Positions 26,071 through 35,094 of a stretch of DNA of 64,000 nucleotides are shown one piece after another (position 1 is the stretch's first letter; each line of letters opens with the position of its first letter). Origin of the DNA: Vibrio ostreae (GTDB lineage: Bacteria > Pseudomonadota > Gammaproteobacteria > Enterobacterales > Vibrionaceae); assembly GCF_019226825.1 (NCBI RefSeq), contig NZ_CP076642.1:1116001-1180000 (forward strand). Direction: 5' to 3'. The notes under the pieces are model-generated. The model was not told the DNA's origin. It worked only from the letters and a program-made list of their open reading frames with translations, and did no database searches. The position numbers and the translations under genes were made by a program.

Positions 26071-27480
26071 ATGCACGAGTATGCTCATTACATAGCCCAG
26101 CGCAATAACCGGCGACCATTTTAAGTGGCTGATAAAGGTGTATTTGCCGTGCGAAGCGCCCATTAAGGCCACTCCGGCCGCGGAACCGATAGACAGCAGG
26201 CTGCCGCCCACACCGGCCGTGAGCGTTACCAGCAGCCAGTTTCCGATCGACATGGTCGGTTCCATCGTCAGGACGGCAAACATGACCGGAATGTTATCGA
26301 CAATCGAGGAAAGTACCCCGACACTGATATTGGCCCACATCGGATCCCACTGGCTGTACATCAGCTCCGAGATCAGCCCCAGATAACCGAGCAGGCTCAG
26401 GCCGCCAACACACATCACCACACCATAGAAAAACAGCAGGGTGTCCCATTCGGCATGGGAGATACGCCGGAATACATCGAACGGCACCACTGAGCCCAGC
26501 CTCCGCAACGCAGCTTCATCGCCGTTGGCAATGGCCCGTTTGGCTTTTTTAGCCAATGAACCGGCCAGCGTTTGACGCAGGAAGTAACCAAAAAATTGCA
26601 GATAGGCCAGGCCCATCATCATGCCCATCACCGGCGGGAAGTGGAACAGGGCATGAAAACTGACAGCGGTGATGATGGTCAGCATAAATAACCCGACAAT
26701 GCGACGTGCGCCGCGTTTCAGCTCGACATGCTCATGAATAACATCTGGCATGCCGGTTGGCAGAAACCAGGACATCACCAGCGCCGGCAGCAGATAGTTG
26801 ATGACCGAAGGCAGAAACAGATCCATAAACTGCATAAACGCCACGTGACCGGCCTGCCATACCATCAGGGTCGTGATGTCACCAAACGGGCTGAATGCGC
26901 CACCGGCATTGGCCGCGACCACGATGTTGATACAGGCGAGGTTGATAAACTGAGTGTTTTGTCCGCCCACTTTCATCACCACAGCGCACATCAGCAGGGC
27001 GGTGGTCAGGTTATCGGCGATCGGTGAAATGAAGAAGGCGAGCCAACCGGTGAGCCAGAACAGGGCGCGAAAGTTAAATCCTTTGCTGGTCATCCAGGCT
27101 TGCAGCGCATCAAACAGGCGTCGCTCTTCCATTGCGCTGATGTAGGTCATAGCGACCAGTAGGAACAGCAGCAGCTCGGCATATTCGAGCAGGTTGTATT
27201 CCAGTGCTTTTTGGGCGACTTCTGTCGCGCCATGCTGTTGGTATACATAGCCAATCATGGCCCAGATAATTCCTGCGGCCAGCAGCACTGGTTTGGATTT
27301 GCGCAGCTGCAGGTACTCTTCCAGCATCACCAGAATATACGCGACGGTAAACAGCGCCAGAGCGGTATAACCAATCCCGGATTGAGTGAGGGCGAGGGAA
27401 GCGCCGGGTTCGGTGGAGGCAAGGCTTTGCGCAGAGAACAGGAGTGTCAACAGAATCAATACCGGCCTGAAAAGGGACAT
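26041..27480 (-). CDS. nhaD: Na+/H+ antiporter NhaD
   Basis: 479-residue inner-membrane protein, close to the 477 of V. cholerae NhaD. An N-terminal signal-like segment is followed by about 12 spans. Family motifs include [50 protein letters not shown] and [16 protein letters not shown]. It exchanges sodium (or lithium) for protons at alkaline pH. The ATG at 27480 follows GGAGAG. The gene is monocistronic. The overlap of its 3' end with ogt leaves no room for a separate terminator. Confidence 0.93.
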   Translation of the reverse strand: MSLFRPVLILLTLLFSAQSLASTEPGASLALTQSGIGYTALALFTVAYILVMLEEYLQLRKSKPVLLAAGIIWAMIGYVYQQHGATEVAQKALEYNLLEYAELLLFLLVAMTYISAMEERRLFDALQAWMTSKGFNFRALFWLTGWLAFFISPIADNLTTALLMCAVVMKVGGQNTQFINLACINIVVAANAGGAFSPFGDITTLMVWQAGHVAFMQFMDLFLPSVINYLLPALVMSWFLPTGMPDVIHEHVELKRGARRIVGLFMLTIITAVSFHALFHFPPVMGMMMGLAYLQFFGYFLRQTLAGSLAKKAKRAIANGDEAALRRLGSVVPFDVFRRISHAEWDTLLFFYGVVMCVGGLSLLGYLGLISELMYSQWDPMWANISVGVLSSIVDNIPVMFAVLTMEPTMSIGNWLLVTLTAGVGGSLLSIGSAAGVALMGASHGKYTFISHLKWSPVIALGYVMSILVHLWLNQALFA

Positions 27481-27573
27481 GGCAGCTCTCCGACTGATAG
27501 AAAGTAACCAAATTTTAGAAGCAAATTTTCAGCGTGAGTGTGAGATAGCTCTATCTGTCTGATGTAAAAGCAA

Positions 27574-27599
27574 TAAAAAACCCCGCGCATGCGGGGTTT
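27574..27599 (-). terminator. Terminator of the symporter gene
   Basis: A 9-bp stem AAACCCCGC / GCGGGGTTT around GCAT, with a T tract on the minus strand. Confidence 0.9.
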
Positions 27600-27623
27600 G
27601 AGAGATCAACGTGCGTTGAGTGA

Positions 27624-28922
27624 TCAGGCACCTTTAAGGTGAACCTGCTCCTCTTTGACGCCAGCTTGTGGGTCGTTGAAACGGGCTTCATCCAGCGCGT
27701 TTTCTGATTTCGCCACAATACAGGTCACACAACTGTCGCCGGTAATGTTAACGGCGGTACGAATCATATCCAGCAGACGGTCAACACCCATGATCAGGGC
27801 GATACCTTCCAGCGGCAGGCCCACCTGGTTCAGAACCATGGCCAGCATGACCAAACCCACACCCGGAACACCGGCTGTACCGATAGAAGCCAGCGTCGCA
27901 GTCAGAATGACGGTCAGGTAGTCACCCATCGACAGGTCAATGTTGAATGCCTGAGCAATGAATGCGGTCGCCACACCCTGCATGATTGCGGTTCCGTCCA
28001 TGTTGACGGTTGCACCCAGCGGGATAGTGAACGAGGCCACTTTGTTATCGACACCAAAACGGTTTTTCGCTGTCTCCATCGTCACCGGAATGGTGGCATT
28101 AGATGATGCGGTTGAGAACGCGAACATGATCGCATCTTCCATTTTTCGGAAGAAAGTGATCGGGCTCAGGCCAGAGAAGCTCTTCAGCATCACGCCGTAA
28201 GTCACGAAACCGTGGATAAGCAGTGTCGCCGTCAGAACCACGAAGTACTCCGCCAGGTTCATGATCGCGCCCAGGCCTAAACCTGTGAACAGTTTTGCCA
28301 TCAGGAAGAACACACCGTAAGGCGCGATGTTCATCAGCAGAGCAACCAGCTTCATGATGACCTCATTCAGGTCTTCAAACAGAGCCGCGATGCGCTCACC
28401 CGGCTTACCGGCAGCACTGATAGCGATACCGAACAGAACCGCGAACACGATGACCTGCAGAGTTTTACCTTCTGCCATCGCATTGATAGGGTTTGTCGGG
28501 AACATATCGATGATCACCTGACCCAGTGACGGCGCATCGGCAGATTTAAAGCTGCTTGCTGCGGTCAGGTCTGCACCGGAACCAGGCTGGAAAATGGCAC
28601 CCATAGTCAGAGCCAGCGTGATTGCCACGGCAGTGGTGGTGATATAAAACGCCAGTGTTTTGCCGCCCATGCGGCCCAGCGTTGACAGATCTTTTAGTGA
28701 ACTTGTTCCGCACACCAGTGACACAAACACCAGTGGCACGACAAGCATTTTCAGGCTGGCAATAAAGATCTTGCCGCCAACGTCAAATAGTCCGTTAACA
28801 ATATATGCGTCGACAAATCCGTTGTCAGCAAATAGGGCGCGAATCGCAAACCCGGTCAAGATACCCGCGACCATACCCAGAATGACTCTGGCAGTCAGCG
28901 ACATAGGTTTCTTGGTATTCAT
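27624..28922 (-). CDS. Dicarboxylate/amino acid:cation symporter (GltP/DctA family)
   Basis: 432-residue inner-membrane symporter. Family landmarks are the first spans with GKIFIASLKMLVVPLVFVSLV, the serine-rich loop AFSTASSNATIPVTMETA, GATVNMDGTAIMQGVATAFIAQ, and VDRLLDMIRTAVNITGDSCVTCIVAKSE in the substrate site. Substrate could be glutamate/aspartate, serine/threonine or C4-dicarboxylates. The ATG at 28922 follows AAGGAGTG. A CRP-like site lies 110 bases upstream. Confidence 0.9.
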   Translation of the reverse strand: MNTKKPMSLTARVILGMVAGILTGFAIRALFADNGFVDAYIVNGLFDVGGKIFIASLKMLVVPLVFVSLVCGTSSLKDLSTLGRMGGKTLAFYITTTAVAITLALTMGAIFQPGSGADLTAASSFKSADAPSLGQVIIDMFPTNPINAMAEGKTLQVIVFAVLFGIAISAAGKPGERIAALFEDLNEVIMKLVALLMNIAPYGVFFLMAKLFTGLGLGAIMNLAEYFVVLTATLLIHGFVTYGVMLKSFSGLSPITFFRKMEDAIMFAFSTASSNATIPVTMETAKNRFGVDNKVASFTIPLGATVNMDGTAIMQGVATAFIAQAFNIDLSMGDYLTVILTATLASIGTAGVPGVGLVMLAMVLNQVGLPLEGIALIMGVDRLLDMIRTAVNITGDSCVTCIVAKSENALDEARFNDPQAGVKEEQVHLKGA

Positions 28923-29031
28923 TAAGAACACTCCTTATAGTTATCCACTTCGACATCATTTCAAAGCGAGCGGGAGAGTAGCAGCCAGAAGTGAAAATAA
29001 AAAAGCAATTTCACAATAATGCCCCCTTTGC

Positions 29032-29045
29032 GTGATCTGTATCAC
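29032..29045 (-). promoter_or_regulatory. CRP-like site upstream of the symporter gene
   Basis: GTGATCTGTATCAC, perfect GTGAT/ATCAC arms with a 4-base spacer. Confidence 0.7.
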
Positions 29046-29281
29046 CTTTGGTGCAGTGTTTTTTACTGGGATATAACAAATAAGCAGTTAAAAAATGCAA
29101 TTAATCGCCTTCTGTTAACATATAAGTTTAGTAATGCAACAATTTTCACTGCGGGAAAGTGGAGTTTTTTGTCGCCGTTGATTTATTATTAGCTGGTTTA
29201 TCAGTGGATTGGAGTGCTGATAAAAGCAGCAATCTGCGATTGAAATCGATTGGCATCACTGATTTTGGCTATTTAGCGTAT

Positions 29282-29308
29282 AAAAAGACCTCATCTATTG
29301 ATGAGGTC
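29282..29308 (-). terminator. Terminator of the small gene at 29372-29701
   Basis: A 9-bp stem GACCTCATC / GATGAGGTC with a 4-base loop, followed on the minus strand by TTTTTA. Confidence 0.9.
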
Positions 29309-29371
29309 GATGTATTTGAGGTGCTTAATCAGGTCGGGTGGCGGGGAGAAGTCGAGCCGCAAGGGAGTGGG

Positions 29372-29701
29372 CTATACTGTAATACTATCGAGGCTTTCGC
29401 TGACCTGATCGGCGTACTGGATAATAGTATTGATATTCGGGCATTGTATATTTCGGTGATGCAGCTGACCACATAGCCGATGGCTTTCGTCACACAGACA
29501 TTCCATGGTCTGCAACAGGTCCTCAATACGGCTGGTATCGTTGACGGCACTGACCACCAATTCCGAATACTGGCTGCGTAACACCGCCTGCTGTTGGCAA
29601 AGTTGTTGGTATTGCGGGCTGTTGATATCCATTATCGCCAATAAATCATCCAGTTGCATCAGCGATAAGTAGAGCTGCTGGGTCAGTGATACCTGTTCCA
29701 T
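29372..29701 (-). CDS. Small helical protein of unknown function
   Basis: 109 residues, predicted mostly helical and coiled-coil-like (LTQQLYLSLMQLDDLLAIM, YQQLCQQQAVLRSQYSELVV), with four Cys. AGGAGG lies 7 bases before the ATG and a clear terminator follows, so the gene is very likely expressed. The helical hairpin shape recalls small chaperones such as FliT, but there are no flagellar genes nearby and I do not claim homology. Confidence 0.68.
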   Translation of the reverse strand: MEQVSLTQQLYLSLMQLDDLLAIMDINSPQYQQLCQQQAVLRSQYSELVVSAVNDTSRIEDLLQTMECLCDESHRLCGQLHHRNIQCPNINTIIQYADQVSESLDSITV

Positions 29702-29930
29702 GGTTTCCTCCTCTGGTTCCCGGCGCGGCTCCCGGATAGGGAGCCGCCTTATATAAGTGTTAACCAGATTTCTGCAGGATGAAAAAATATTTATGTGATC
29801 CTCTGGCGCGAAGTTGATACCGCTAAATAGCTATTCCCATATTATCCCCTTCCTACTTGAAGCGGCAGTGGTGTTGGCTGCACTCTAAGTTGTATAGTGA
29901 CCGGCAGAGGATGGTTTCTCTGTTTACCAA

Positions 29931-31244
29931 TTACAGCAAATCGAGATTGAGATTCGCGGCCGTCTGTTCGCCCATTTCAATCAGTCGATCCAGAATATGT
30001 TCGCCATCGGCGCGTAACCCATTGTGTTCATACTGGTTAGTGATCCATGCGCGCGAATTTGCGATTTGGCGTAACGTTTCCCGACTGAGAGCCATGTCGA
30101 CAAACATATCATCCGCATAGACCGCGCAACTGACCGGAACCCGGTTATGCGCCAGTACCTCCTCTTTATATAGAGGGCCCCAGTCAGTTTTTTCTGCCAG
30201 CAGATTAGCGGCTTTACGCAGTGGCTTAAGATTGACGTACTGCTCAAACATCCACGGAAAGACCATTTCTCCGGTGAAAAGAAAAGGCTTGCCCGGCTGA
30301 TAGTGAAATTCAGCAAAAGCATCGCGCATACGATGGGCGGACCAGCTTGATGCAAAGCCCTGGCAGTAAATCGCTTCATGCAGGATGGCGTAGATAGGAT
30401 TGGTGTGAAACCCTTGCTCCATCATCATCTGTTGTAGAAACTCGTAGCGCAGGGTGGGTTTACCATCAACCTCAATTAATGCATTTTCCAGACTGAAGTA
30501 AGTGGGCATAAACGCGTCACTCATCCCGAAACGAATACCGAGTTGCTGGAATTGCTCGACGGTAAAACGCTGACCATTTGGCAACAGTACTTCGTGATCG
30601 TGCAGGTGATCGGCGATGCGTTGACATAACTTCTGCGCCTCGGGAAACTGGGTGAAGAAGGCGGCGTTCTTTTCTTTGGTACGCTGAAAAGTAGCGCGGT
30701 AAACGCAGTCGGAATGGCGTGACAATGAAGGTACGCCACCGGTGATATAGCTGCGTAGCAGACTGTCCGGAAACAGCGACAGATACGTTAGGGAGCAGAA
30801 GCCGCCAAAGCTTTGGCCTAATATTGCCCAGCGCTCAATCTTCCATTGCTGACGAATGAATTCGGCATCACGCACGATATTGTCGGCGCGGAAGTGACTT
30901 AGGTAGTCAGCTTGCTGGCGTGGTTTGAGGCCAGTCAGGGTTTGATGATTGACCATACTGCTCAGCCCGGTACCGCGTTGGTCGAGCAGCAAGACGCGAA
31001 ACTGCTGCAGAGCACGTTTCATCCAGCCGCTGCTGGCACTGGCGCGAGGCGAAGGAAAGCCTGGCCCGCCCTGAAAGTAAACCAGCCAGGGTTTATTCTC
31101 ATCACTGCCATTGGCGGCGGTCACCGCACGGGCGAAGATTTGGATTTGAGCCGCTTTCGGTTGCTGGTAGTCCAGAGGGACAGAAAAGGTGTGAGGCGTA
31201 TAGCGCACGCCAGCTTCCACGAAGCTTTGGGTCGGATACATCAT
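29931..31244 (-). CDS. Alpha/beta hydrolase, prolyl-aminopeptidase-like (S33)
   Basis: 437 residues, the size of the larger prolyl aminopeptidases. The oxyanion segment YFQGGPGFPSPR is at about 57-66, DQRGTGLSS at about 89-97, and the nucleophile elbow GQSFGG has Ser145. A C-terminal YEHNGLRADGEHIL probably holds the catalytic His. It releases N-terminal proline from peptides in this family. No signal peptide, so cytoplasmic. The weak AAGGAT lies 13 bases upstream of the first ATG, and the second ATG is equally possible. Confidence 0.85.
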   Translation of the reverse strand: MMYPTQSFVEAGVRYTPHTFSVPLDYQQPKAAQIQIFARAVTAANGSDENKPWLVYFQGGPGFPSPRASASSGWMKRALQQFRVLLLDQRGTGLSSMVNHQTLTGLKPRQQADYLSHFRADNIVRDAEFIRQQWKIERWAILGQSFGGFCSLTYLSLFPDSLLRSYITGGVPSLSRHSDCVYRATFQRTKEKNAAFFTQFPEAQKLCQRIADHLHDHEVLLPNGQRFTVEQFQQLGIRFGMSDAFMPTYFSLENALIEVDGKPTLRYEFLQQMMMEQGFHTNPIYAILHEAIYCQGFASSWSAHRMRDAFAEFHYQPGKPFLFTGEMVFPWMFEQYVNLKPLRKAANLLAEKTDWGPLYKEEVLAHNRVPVSCAVYADDMFVDMALSRETLRQIANSRAWITNQYEHNGLRADGEHILDRLIEMGEQTAANLNLDLL

Positions 31245-31343
31245 GACGAACCGGGATCCTTGTTGGTCATCGGAATAGAAGACCTAGTATAGCTGAGCAC
31301 GGTTTTAAGATGCCAATGGCGGATAAAGAAGGCTGAACGGGCG

Positions 31344-31383
31344 CAAAAAAATGATGCTCTGAGCACAGGCTGCAGAGCATCAT
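31344..31383 (-). terminator. Terminator of the MarR-HlyD-DUF2955 operon
   Basis: An 11-bp perfect stem ATGATGCTCTG / CAGAGCATCAT with an 11-base loop, followed by seven T on the minus strand. Confidence 0.92.
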
Positions 31384-31413
31384 GGGGATGTTTGGCGCTA
31401 CGTTGCTTTCAGT

Positions 31414-32457
31414 CTAACTTTCTACCGGACCAAAGCGGGTCGCTTCAAAACGGTTCAGAATACGGTGTACAGCGTAGGCAACCGTCAGGGTGATCACGAT
31501 CGCCCCAAAAATACTGCTGACCCGGTACAGGGCACTGAAGACCAAATCGCCATCCGGAGCCAGGTACTGCCCGAACAGAATGCCTAACGTGGTCATACCG
31601 CCGAAACCGGCACCGGATCCACTCGACTCTTTACAGTGCATATAACCAAAAATCATCAGGCCAATCCACAGCAGCGGGATCACGAACAGCAGGGTATCTG
31701 ACCAGTCATACAGTAAGATTTGGCTTATCAGACCAAAGGTCACACCCATGATTGTACCCATTGCTCGTTTACGTGCGTAACCCATAGCGCCGTTCCAGTG
31801 CATCGGAAACAGCATCAGAACCGTGGTGGCCTGGGCAGACAGTGAGTCCTGCAGATCGGCAATCTGAAACACCACAAATGAGAGTGTTGCCATTACCGAG
31901 CCCATCAGTGCTTCATGGCGCAGACGGTGCGACTTTTTCGGTTCGGCTGGGCGTGGCGGTGGCTGACGCGGTTCTAGATCCGGAATTAAAAAGGTCACCA
32001 GATAGGCAATCAGTACTGACAGGAAACAGGCTACGATGTTATCCGTGATCAGAACATTTAGATCGGTCGTCGGGTAACTGGCAAAATGCAGCATGATACT
32101 CAGGTTAATCACACTATTGGCACCAAACAGGAACAGCGGCCCCTTGGACATGCAGGCAAATTTACTCAGGAACAGGAAGAACGCAATGATGGTCATCATG
32201 CCCGGGTGACCGCCAAAGAGGCCGCCCAGGATACCGACCTCCAGGCCACACACCACGGCAGAAGCTATCATCTGCCGTGCGGCATGGGCACTGATGACTG
32301 GAATCATACCGAGCAGCAGCATTGGGGTAACGGTAAAAAACACCCCGTTATCCCAGCCCATGACTTTATTAAAAGTAAACCCGAGCGTGGCGCCGGTCGC
32401 GATACGCAGACACTGGCGCAAATCATTTCCTGATAATGGATGATCCCAAAGTCTCAT
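31414..32457 (-). CDS. DUF2955 / FUSC-like inner-membrane efflux component
   Basis: 347 residues with two blocks of membrane spans separated by a polar linker rich in Pro and Lys (PPPRPAEPKKSHRLRHE, about 166-182), the layout of AaeB/YccS-type aromatic acid efflux proteins but about half the size. It lies 12 bases downstream of an HlyD-type adaptor and in the same operon as a MarR regulator, so together they probably export an aromatic or antimicrobial compound. The outer-membrane partner is not nearby. Confidence 0.82.
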   Translation of the reverse strand: MRLWDHPLSGNDLRQCLRIATGATLGFTFNKVMGWDNGVFFTVTPMLLLGMIPVISAHAARQMIASAVVCGLEVGILGGLFGGHPGMMTIIAFFLFLSKFACMSKGPLFLFGANSVINLSIMLHFASYPTTDLNVLITDNIVACFLSVLIAYLVTFLIPDLEPRQPPPRPAEPKKSHRLRHEALMGSVMATLSFVVFQIADLQDSLSAQATTVLMLFPMHWNGAMGYARKRAMGTIMGVTFGLISQILLYDWSDTLLFVIPLLWIGLMIFGYMHCKESSGSGAGFGGMTTLGILFGQYLAPDGDLVFSALYRVSSIFGAIVITLTVAYAVHRILNRFEATRFGPVES

Positions 32458-32469
32458 ACCATCTCCCGA

Positions 32470-33531
32470 TTAATAGATGTAGTGCAGGGTGCTGAGAAAG
32501 TGGATCTGCGCTTTCGCCAGTAAGTTCAGAACCGGAGATTCTGGCAGCAACTGTACCGTCGCACGTGCACCAGCGGGCAGTTTCTGCAGCTCTTCATCGT
32601 GCATGATCAGGTGCAGGCGCATACGCTGCGCATCACGTACCCAGCGGTTTGATGTGGTCGGGGTTGCCAGACGGCCGTCTGCATCAAACTGGCCTGAGCT
32701 TACACCTGCGTCAATCGTACCAACTTCAGCAGTGAAAACCCGACCCGGTTTACTGTCGAACGCCACCATTGCCTGGCTGTTGTGACCGAAATGACGCAGG
32801 CTCTTTTCGCGAAAGTCCGCAATCACATCCACTTGGTTATCCACCAGTGCCAGCAGCGGGTTACCGGCCGCCGCGTAGGTACCAGTATCCAGTTGCAGGT
32901 TGGTTACGATGCCATCATTGTCTGCGATTATTTTGGTATAAGACAGATTGAGCTCTGCCTGAGCCAGTTGGTTTTGCGCGACGCGGATATTGACGTTTTT
33001 GTCATCGTCAATGTCACCACGGCTGACTTCCAGTTCTTTCAGACGCGCACGACTTGCCGCCAGGTTGGCTTTAGCCGCGGTCGCGGCACTCAGAGCGTCA
33101 TCACGTAATTGACGCGATGTCCCGTTACGCAATAACAGCGTGTTTAAACGACGGTATTCACGTTCGCGTTGTTCAAGCACGATTTTAGCGGCATCCACAT
33201 CGGCTTTGGCGGCGATAATAGAAGCATCCAGCTGATCGTTATCCTGCATGACGCGTTCCAGGTTGAGCTGAGCCTGGTCAACGGCCAGTTGATACTGCTG
33301 CGGATCGATCTCGAACAAGATGTCACCTTTGTGCACCACTTGGTTGTTTTCCACGTGAATCGCCGTAATTTGACCGCTGATACGCGGAGCCACTTTAGTC
33401 ACCACTCGGGTCGCTAAGGCTTGTGGCGTCAACGGCATGGTGAGGTCGGCAATAAGAAAATACGCGAAGACGAAAACAAATCCAATGCAGGAGTATTTGA
33501 TCCAGCGAGCGAATTTTTGATCGGGTGTCAT
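32470..33531 (-). CDS. HlyD/EmrA-type membrane fusion protein
   Basis: 353-residue periplasmic adaptor: one N-terminal span (YSCIGFVFVFAYFLIADLTM), a biotinyl-lipoyl half (PRISGQITAIHVENNQVVHKGDILFEIDPQQYQ), a long alpha hairpin at about 80-190, a returning lipoyl half (LSYTKIIADNDGIVTNLQLDTG), and a beta barrel. It bridges the inner-membrane DUF2955 protein to an outer-membrane channel. It lies 15 bases downstream of the MarR gene, so one operon. Confidence 0.9.
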   Translation of the reverse strand: MTPDQKFARWIKYSCIGFVFVFAYFLIADLTMPLTPQALATRVVTKVAPRISGQITAIHVENNQVVHKGDILFEIDPQQYQLAVDQAQLNLERVMQDNDQLDASIIAAKADVDAAKIVLEQREREYRRLNTLLLRNGTSRQLRDDALSAATAAKANLAASRARLKELEVSRGDIDDDKNVNIRVAQNQLAQAELNLSYTKIIADNDGIVTNLQLDTGTYAAAGNPLLALVDNQVDVIADFREKSLRHFGHNSQAMVAFDSKPGRVFTAEVGTIDAGVSSGQFDADGRLATPTTSNRWVRDAQRMRLHLIMHDEELQKLPAGARATVQLLPESPVLNLLAKAQIHFLSTLHYIY

Positions 33532-33546
33532 AGAATTAAATGTCTC

Positions 33547-34023
33547 TTAAATTGAAGGTTGGTCTGACAGAGTGCTAAGGGCTTCGAGAGCGTTTTCAGA
33601 GATCTGTTCCAGGATCTGGCTCAACTTCATCAGCTCATCGTCATTGATTTCGCTCAGCAGCTGGCGGCGGACCTGAAGAATGCGCGTCTCCATTTGCTGA
33701 ATCAATAAACGGCCTTCATCGGTGAGCGAGATGATGCGTGCCCGTTTGTCGCTTATGCAGTGATGTCTGGTTATCAGTGATTGCTCTTCGAGCTGTTTCA
33801 AAGTACGCATTAATGAAGCAAGTTCAATCTCGAGGGAATCCGCCAATTGTTTCTGGCTGATGTTGTCCCCCAGACGCTGTAGCTTCCATAAAGCGGTCCA
33901 GCGCGGGTGAGTTAACCCCAAAGGAGACAGTTCGCGATCCGCCACCATCTTCCACAGGCGGGAGACGCGGGCGAGCTTTTCGGCCAGGGTCAATTCATAC
34001 AGATTGTTGATGTCTTGGATCAT
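33547..34023 (-). CDS. MarR/SlyA-family regulator
   Basis: 158 residues with the winged helix-turn-helix of SlyA-type regulators (LTHPRWTALWKLQRLGDNISQKQLADSLEIELASLMRTLKQLEEQSLI) and the wing DKRARIISLTDEGR. It probably represses the efflux genes behind it until a phenolic or related ligand binds. Two palindromes, each matching a MarR-type operator, lie just upstream of its start and point to autoregulation. Confidence 0.9.
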   Translation of the reverse strand: MIQDINNLYELTLAEKLARVSRLWKMVADRELSPLGLTHPRWTALWKLQRLGDNISQKQLADSLEIELASLMRTLKQLEEQSLITRHHCISDKRARIISLTDEGRLLIQQMETRILQVRRQLLSEINDDELMKLSQILEQISENALEALSTLSDQPSI

Positions 34024-34037
34024 AATGGGCCTTAAAT

Positions 34038-34079
34038 ACTTAGCAGGCTAAGTAATATAATTTAGTTAGCCTGCTAAGT
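34038..34079 (-). promoter_or_regulatory. Paired MarR-type operators
   Basis: Site 1, ACTTAGCAGGCTAAGT (34038-34053), and site 2, AGTTAGCCTGCTAAGT (34064-34079), each have 7-bp arms. Their centres are 26 bp apart, and site 2 is the reverse complement of site 1 apart from one base. They lie 15-56 bases before the MarR start codon. Confidence 0.85.
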
Positions 34080-34191
34080 AAATATTTTGTGAGTAAAATC
34101 ACAATAAAAAGTAAGACCAATTGGCATGCAGAATAAGTGGTTTGGGCTGAAATCTGGCCGGGGTGATGAATAAGCATTGCTGAAGGGAAAT

Positions 34192-34217
34192 AAAAAAAGC
34201 CACGCAGTGCGTGGCTT
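34192..34217 (-). terminator. Terminator of the solute-binding protein gene
   Basis: A 9-bp stem AAGCCACGC / GCGTGGCTT with a 3-base loop, followed by seven T on the minus strand. Confidence 0.9.
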
Positions 34218-34297
34218 AATCATCATCGATCAGGTCAATATACGCTTAGTTATGCAGGGAACTTGTGCTTATAAGCGGTTCTTTGGCGCCGCAGCGG

Positions 34298-35071
34298 TTA
34301 CAGGTCTGCGCCATAGATATCGAAGTTAAAGTACTTGACCGCAATCTTGTCGTAAGTGCCGTTGGCGCGAATCTCCGCGATCGCTTTGTTAAACTTCTCT
34401 GCCAGCGCTTGGTCCTGTTTTCTCAGCGCCAGGGCGGTACCGAAGCCAATGTAGGCCGGATCAGTCACTGCTTCGCCTTTGAACTCAAATCTCTGACCTT
34501 CTGGTTTGTCCAGGAACGCCAGGCCAAGTTGATCGGCGTTTGCCATAGTCAGATCCAGGCGACCGTTTTGCAGGTCAATGTAAACTTCATCCTGGCCGCC
34601 GTAACGTTTGATCTCTGCCACATCGGCAAATTTGTCCGTGACGTAACGGTCAACGGTGGTACCACGTTGTACACCGATCACCTTACCTTTCAGACCTTCT
34701 TTATCAATGGTGAAGGTCGCGTCTTTGCTGGCGGCAAAGCGGGCCGGAGTCTGGTAATACTTGTTGGTAAACAGGACTTTCTTCTTGCGCTCTTCGGTAA
34801 TACGCATCGACGCCATAATCACGTCAACCTTACGTGCCAGCAGGCTAGGGATCAGGGAATCCCAGCCTTGTGATACCCAGGTACACTCCAGTTGAGCTTG
34901 TTTACACAGCGCATCGGCGATTTCGATATCAAAACCGACCGGCTGACCTTCACTGTTTTTGTAGTTAAACGGCGGATAGGTGAAGTCGGATGCCAGGCGA
35001 ACTTCTTTAGCAAAGCTCGCAGAGCAGAACAGGGTGGCAATACAAGCCAGGCCAACAGCAAATTTTTTCAT
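34298..35071 (-). CDS. Periplasmic amino-acid-binding protein (HisJ/ArgT type)
   Basis: 257 residues with a cleavable signal peptide (MKKFAVGLACIATLFCSASFA). The family 3 solute-binding signature follows: FTYPPFNYKNSEGQPVGFDIEIADALC, IPSLLARKVDVIMASMRITEERKKKVLFT and RGTTVDRYV. The likely ligands are basic amino acids or histidine. No ABC permease or ATPase genes adjoin it, so it must borrow a transporter or act as a sensor. It follows an orphan hisC by 23 bases and probably shares its transcript. Confidence 0.9.
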   Translation of the reverse strand: MKKFAVGLACIATLFCSASFAKEVRLASDFTYPPFNYKNSEGQPVGFDIEIADALCKQAQLECTWVSQGWDSLIPSLLARKVDVIMASMRITEERKKKVLFTNKYYQTPARFAASKDATFTIDKEGLKGKVIGVQRGTTVDRYVTDKFADVAEIKRYGGQDEVYIDLQNGRLDLTMANADQLGLAFLDKPEGQRFEFKGEAVTDPAYIGFGTALALRKQDQALAEKFNKAIAEIRANGTYDKIAVKYFNFDIYGADL

Positions 35072-35094
35072 GAGTAAATTCCTTTTCTGTACAT

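Noticed and set aside
29159..29476. Open frame of 105 codons on the plus strand
   Set aside because: It contains the terminator of the opposite gene at 29372-29701, overlaps that gene, and has no ribosome site.
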